Below, piece by piece: positions 61,526-64,000 of a stretch of 64,000 nt of DNA (within the stretch, counting starts at the first letter, position 1; every line of letters begins with the position of its first letter). The position numbers and the translations under genes were made by a program. The DNA comes from an uncultured Lachnospiraceae bacterium (GTDB lineage Bacteria > Bacillota > Clostridia > Lachnospirales > Lachnospiraceae): NCBI GenBank assembly GCA_910587045.1, contig CAJULG010000009.1, positions 44,345 through 108,344 of the forward strand, in the 5' to 3' direction. The notes beneath the pieces were generated by a model. The model did not search any database. It had not been told where the DNA came from and saw only the letters and a program-made list of their open reading frames with translations.

Positions 61526-61689
61526 ATAAGCGCGAACATAGTGGTGAAGAACATCTGCCGACTGCTTGCAGTCAGAAAGGTGTTTGTGGCAGACGATGTG
61601 AGTATTTGTCGCAAGGAGGGACCCATCGAAGATGGGAGGGTTCCTTACGACCTTCTATTACGCAAAATAAAACAAGGAGTATAAATCCA
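61526..61689 (+). promoter_or_regulatory. Structured leader of queF, unknown RNA class
   Basis: The leader can fold into a closed multi-branch shape. Arm A: ACATC-TGCC ... GGCA-GAC-GATGT, capped by a perfect GACTGC-TT-GCAGTC hairpin. Arm B (61608-61651): GTCG-AAGGA / TCCTT-CGAC outer stem, purine internal loop, CCCATC-GAA-GATGGG. GCG / CGC and ATAG / CTAT can close the base. queF genes are often under preQ1 riboswitches, but no preQ1-I motif is seen. No terminator is evident before the gene. Confidence 0.55.
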
Positions 61690-62184
61690 ATGAGCAGACA
61701 ACAGGAAGAGATGGGCAGCATCTCATTATTAGGGAATCAGGGAGTAAAATATCCGTCCGATTATGCACCGGAGGTATTGGAAACCTTTATTAATAAGCAT
61801 CCGGATCATGATTATTTTGTAAAGTTTAACTGCCCGGAATTCACCAGTCTGTGTCCGATCACAGGACAGCCGGATTTTGCCACGATCACCATTTCTTATG
61901 TACCGGATATGAAGATGGTGGAGAGTAAATCCTTAAAGCTGTATTTGTTCAGTTTCCGGAATCATGGAGACTTTCATGAGGATTGCGTCAATATCATTAT
62001 GGAGGATCTCATTCATCTGATGGAACCGAAATACATCGAGGTATGGGGAAAGTTTACGCCAAGAGGAGGAATTTCCATTGATCCGTACTGTAATTACGGT
62101 CAGCCGGGAACCCGCTGGGAGGCTGTGGCCCGAACCCGGCTGGAGCAGCATGATCTTTATCCGGAGAAGGTAGACAATCGTTAA
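61690..62184 (+). CDS. queF: PreQ0 reductase (7-cyano-7-deazaguanine reductase)
   Basis: A 164-residue NADPH enzyme reducing preQ0 to preQ1 in queuosine synthesis. It is the short, type I form. Cys55 (SLCPITGQPD), which forms the thioimide, Asp62 and the His96-Glu97 pair fall at the same numbers as in the B. subtilis enzyme. ATG 61690 follows CAAGGAG; upstream in-frame codons belong to the structured leader. It is 29 bp before folC 2; both touch pterin or deazapurine chemistry but the link is not proven. Confidence 0.96.
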   Translation: MSRQQEEMGSISLLGNQGVKYPSDYAPEVLETFINKHPDHDYFVKFNCPEFTSLCPITGQPDFATITISYVPDMKMVESKSLKLYLFSFRNHGDFHEDCVNIIMEDLIHLMEPKYIEVWGKFTPRGGISIDPYCNYGQPGTRWEAVARTRLEQHDLYPEKVDNR

Positions 62185-62213
62185 TCTTTTATGAACTGGA
62201 GACGGAACAAGAT

Positions 62214-63545
62214 ATGAACTATGAAGAAGCAGTTGGTTATCTGCTGGATATTCCCAGATTTGCAGCGAAGACCAGTCATGAGAATCTGAACGGGTTTTTA
62301 AATATTCTGGGAAATCCGCAGACTGCCGTACCTGCAGTACATGTGGCAGGTACAAATGGAAAGGGCTCTGTCTGTGCTTTTTTAGCTTCAATACTTCAAC
62401 AGGCAGGATACCGGACGGGATTGTTCACCTCCCCGCATTTAGTAAGGATCAATGAGCGCTTTCAGTTGAATCATATCCCAATCACAGATGAAGCTTTCTT
62501 ATCCATCTTCCTTCGCGTACAGGAGGCGGTCAGGACAGGAATGAATAGAGGGATGGTACATCCGAATTTCTTTGAATTTCTGTTTTTGATGGCGACATGC
62601 TGGTATCAGGAGGAACGTCCGGATTATGTGATTTATGAGACGGGTCTTGGAGGAAGACTGGATGCGACCAATGTACTGCAGCCATGTTTAACAATACTGA
62701 CTTCCATTGGTATGGATCATATGCAGTATCTGGGAGATACATTAGAACAGATTGCAGGTGAGAAGGCAGGGATTCTAAAGGCAGGGATTCCCTGCATCTA
62801 TCTGCATCAGCAGGATTCGACAGCAGACGTGATCGCAGAACGGGCGGCAGAGCTTGCATGTCCTTTGATTCCTGTCGAAAAAGACAGGATTACAATAGAC
62901 GAAATCCAGAAACATATAATTGATTTTTCATATGTAAATCGTTATGATAATAGGTACAATCACAATATAGCTACATATCAGATAAAGAAAACAGCGCTAT
63001 ACCAGACGGAAAATGCAGCGCTGGCGATTGAGGCAGGCTATTATCTGCTAATGAAAGATCCGGAATTAACAGAGGGGATGATCGCCAAAGCAGTTCATCA
63101 GGGTATCTTTCAAATGCGCTGGCAGGGCAGGATGGAGGAATTAGAGCCGGGAATATATGTAGACGGGGCCCATAACGAACCGGCGATCCGGGCCTTTTGT
63201 GATACGGTTACCAGACTTTACCAGGATAAGAAAGTCATATTACTGTTTGCAGTTGCCAGTGATAAGCTGTATAATGAAATGATACGGATTCTATGCGAAA
63301 TGCTTACGTTTGAAACCGTTATTGTAACTGCCATTCCCGGAAGCAGGGCAACACCTGTGGAACAGGCAGCAGAGCAGTTTCAGAAATTCACGGCTTGTCC
63401 GGTTCTGAAAGAACCGGATTGTGAACGGGCATTGGAATTGGCGAAGAAGCAACTTACTATGAACAGCCGGATATTTTGTACAGGCTCTCTCTATCTGGTC
63501 GGGAGTTTAAAACAGGGAAGGAGAACGAACCATGATCAATTTTGA
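62214..63545 (+). CDS. folC: Folylpolyglutamate / dihydrofolate synthase paralogue 2
   Basis: A 443-residue Mur-ligase-fold enzyme with canonical motifs: HVAGTNGKGS P-loop, TSPHLVRINERFQ, GLGGRLDATN and VDGAHN. It is closer to consensus than the folC at 21265. Having two folC genes suggests that dihydrofolate synthase and polyglutamylation activities may be divided. It overlaps the next small gene by 14 bp. Confidence 0.94.
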   Translation: MNYEEAVGYLLDIPRFAAKTSHENLNGFLNILGNPQTAVPAVHVAGTNGKGSVCAFLASILQQAGYRTGLFTSPHLVRINERFQLNHIPITDEAFLSIFLRVQEAVRTGMNRGMVHPNFFEFLFLMATCWYQEERPDYVIYETGLGGRLDATNVLQPCLTILTSIGMDHMQYLGDTLEQIAGEKAGILKAGIPCIYLHQQDSTADVIAERAAELACPLIPVEKDRITIDEIQKHIIDFSYVNRYDNRYNHNIATYQIKKTALYQTENAALAIEAGYYLLMKDPELTEGMIAKAVHQGIFQMRWQGRMEELEPGIYVDGAHNEPAIRAFCDTVTRLYQDKKVILLFAVASDKLYNEMIRILCEMLTFETVIVTAIPGSRATPVEQAAEQFQKFTACPVLKEPDCERALELAKKQLTMNSRIFCTGSLYLVGSLKQGRRTNHDQF

Positions 63546-63687
63546 TGAAGAGATTAAGAAATTTCAGCCGGCGGCTGAAATGAGTCAGTTAGAGGACAAT
63601 ATATATAAGAATGATTTTAATGATGTTGCGGATGTGATCATCGAGGTAATGAAGCAGGCACAGCAGCCGCCACAGTATAACGAATAG
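63532..63687 (+). CDS. 51-residue acidic protein after folC
   Basis: ATG 63532 lies inside the end of folC, 8 bp after AAGGAG, and runs 51 codons to TAG. It begins MINFDEEIKKFQP and ends PPQYNE; it is acidic and probably helical with no known motif. The good binding site, the overlap with folC and the 16 bp gap to the next gene support a real small gene in the operon. Function unknown. Confidence 0.72.
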   Translation: MINFDEEIKKFQPAAEMSQLEDNIYKNDFNDVADVIIEVMKQAQQPPQYNE

Positions 63688-63703
63688 ATAGGTGTGAAGG
63701 AAG

Positions 63704-64000
63704 ATGAATTGTTTACATTGCGGCGCACCGGTACTCATCAATGATGTGTGCAGCGAGTGCGGATTAAAACAGGAATACTTAATAAAGGCGTGGAATACAT
63801 CTCTTTATTATTATAATGAAGGACTGGAGCATGCAAAGATGCGGAATCTGACCAGTGCAGAGGAATCATTAAAAACCGCTCTCCGTTATAATAAGGCCAA
63901 TATTGACGCCAGAAATCTGTTGGGCCTGGTATATTATGAAACCGGACAGGCAATCGAAGCTCTGGCGGAATGGGTGATCAGTTCCAATTATCAATACGAA
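63704..64000 (+). CDS. Zinc-ribbon and TPR-repeat protein, 3' end outside window
   Basis: ATG 63704 follows GAAGGAAG. The first 99 codons are visible. The N-terminus has a CxxC...CxxC zinc ribbon (CLHCG and CSECG), then tetratricopeptide-like helices (YNEGLEHAKMRNLTSAEESL, then ALRYNKANIDARNLLGLVYY). Such proteins act as protein-protein scaffolds. The gene continues beyond the window, so membrane or other domains may follow. Confidence 0.8.
   Translation, partial: MNCLHCGAPVLINDVCSECGLKQEYLIKAWNTSLYYYNEGLEHAKMRNLTSAEESLKTALRYNKANIDARNLLGLVYYETGQAIEALAEWVISSNYQYE

Overview
The window reads as a chromosomal stretch from a mid-GC Firmicute of class Clostridia, most likely a Lachnospiraceae relative. 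The support is indirect but consistent: strong GGAGG ribosome binding sites with some TTG and GTG starts, AddAB in place of RecBCD, a type III glutamine synthetase, a CIRCE operator, possible Spo0A boxes, a CsoR-CopA module, YwqH-like type VII secretion genes and cell-wall-binding-repeat proteins with NlpC/P60 domains. No rRNA, phage, transposase or CRISPR array was seen. Almost all genes are on the + strand; the exceptions are two small genes near 42 kb and one at 54 kb.

Layout. 0-8.7 kb: an envelope operon with a repeat-rich partial gene, a membrane protein with NPNGQN repeats, a MoxR ATPase, a DUF58 protein and two large VWA membrane proteins (Bat-like). 8.8-13.1 kb: a Ca/Na exchanger, an ECF S component with a class V aminotransferase, an HPr/Crh-like protein and D-lactate dehydrogenase. 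13.1-17.7 kb: a recently duplicated cell-wall locus, made of two NlpC/P60 plus wall-binding-protein operons and the tail of a lost third unit. 17.8-21.2 kb: type III glutamine synthetase and a polysaccharide deacetylase, separated by a structured intergenic element. 21.3-25.9 kb: a folate operon (folC, HD protein, folP, folB-folK fusion) running into pheA. 26-33.4 kb: polyphosphate genes (ppx, ppk1), a TtcA-like protein, and a two-component system with a membrane-anchored partner. 33.4-36.3 kb: a VanY-type peptidase, tRNA-Leu(UAG), a LysR regulator and a permuted-papain-like protein.

36.4-41.7 kb: copper homeostasis (csoR, copA with a built-in CopZ domain), tcdA and metY. 41.7-44.1 kb: two small minus-strand genes, a tandem array of hairpin elements, a GNAT acetyltransferase and a LytTR regulator. 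44.3-48.9 kb: an amino-acid-type chemoreceptor, then a small type VII secretion-like cluster ending in a glucosaminidase. 49.1-50.9 kb: AT-rich toxin-antitoxin genes and an hsp20 under CIRCE control. 51-64 kb: topoisomerase III, a beta-helix protein, addB-addA, queF behind a long structured leader, a second folC, a 51-residue protein and the start of a TPR protein.

The most interesting signal is a family of covarying hairpins with a purine internal loop: three copies (one internally deleted) form a tandem array before the GNAT gene, and a fourth lies in the queF leader. Other points of note are an internal, well-placed ribosome binding site that could make CopZ from within copA, an HPr paralogue lacking the catalytic His but keeping the regulatory Ser, and an HD protein in the folate operon that could fill the dihydroneopterin triphosphate step.
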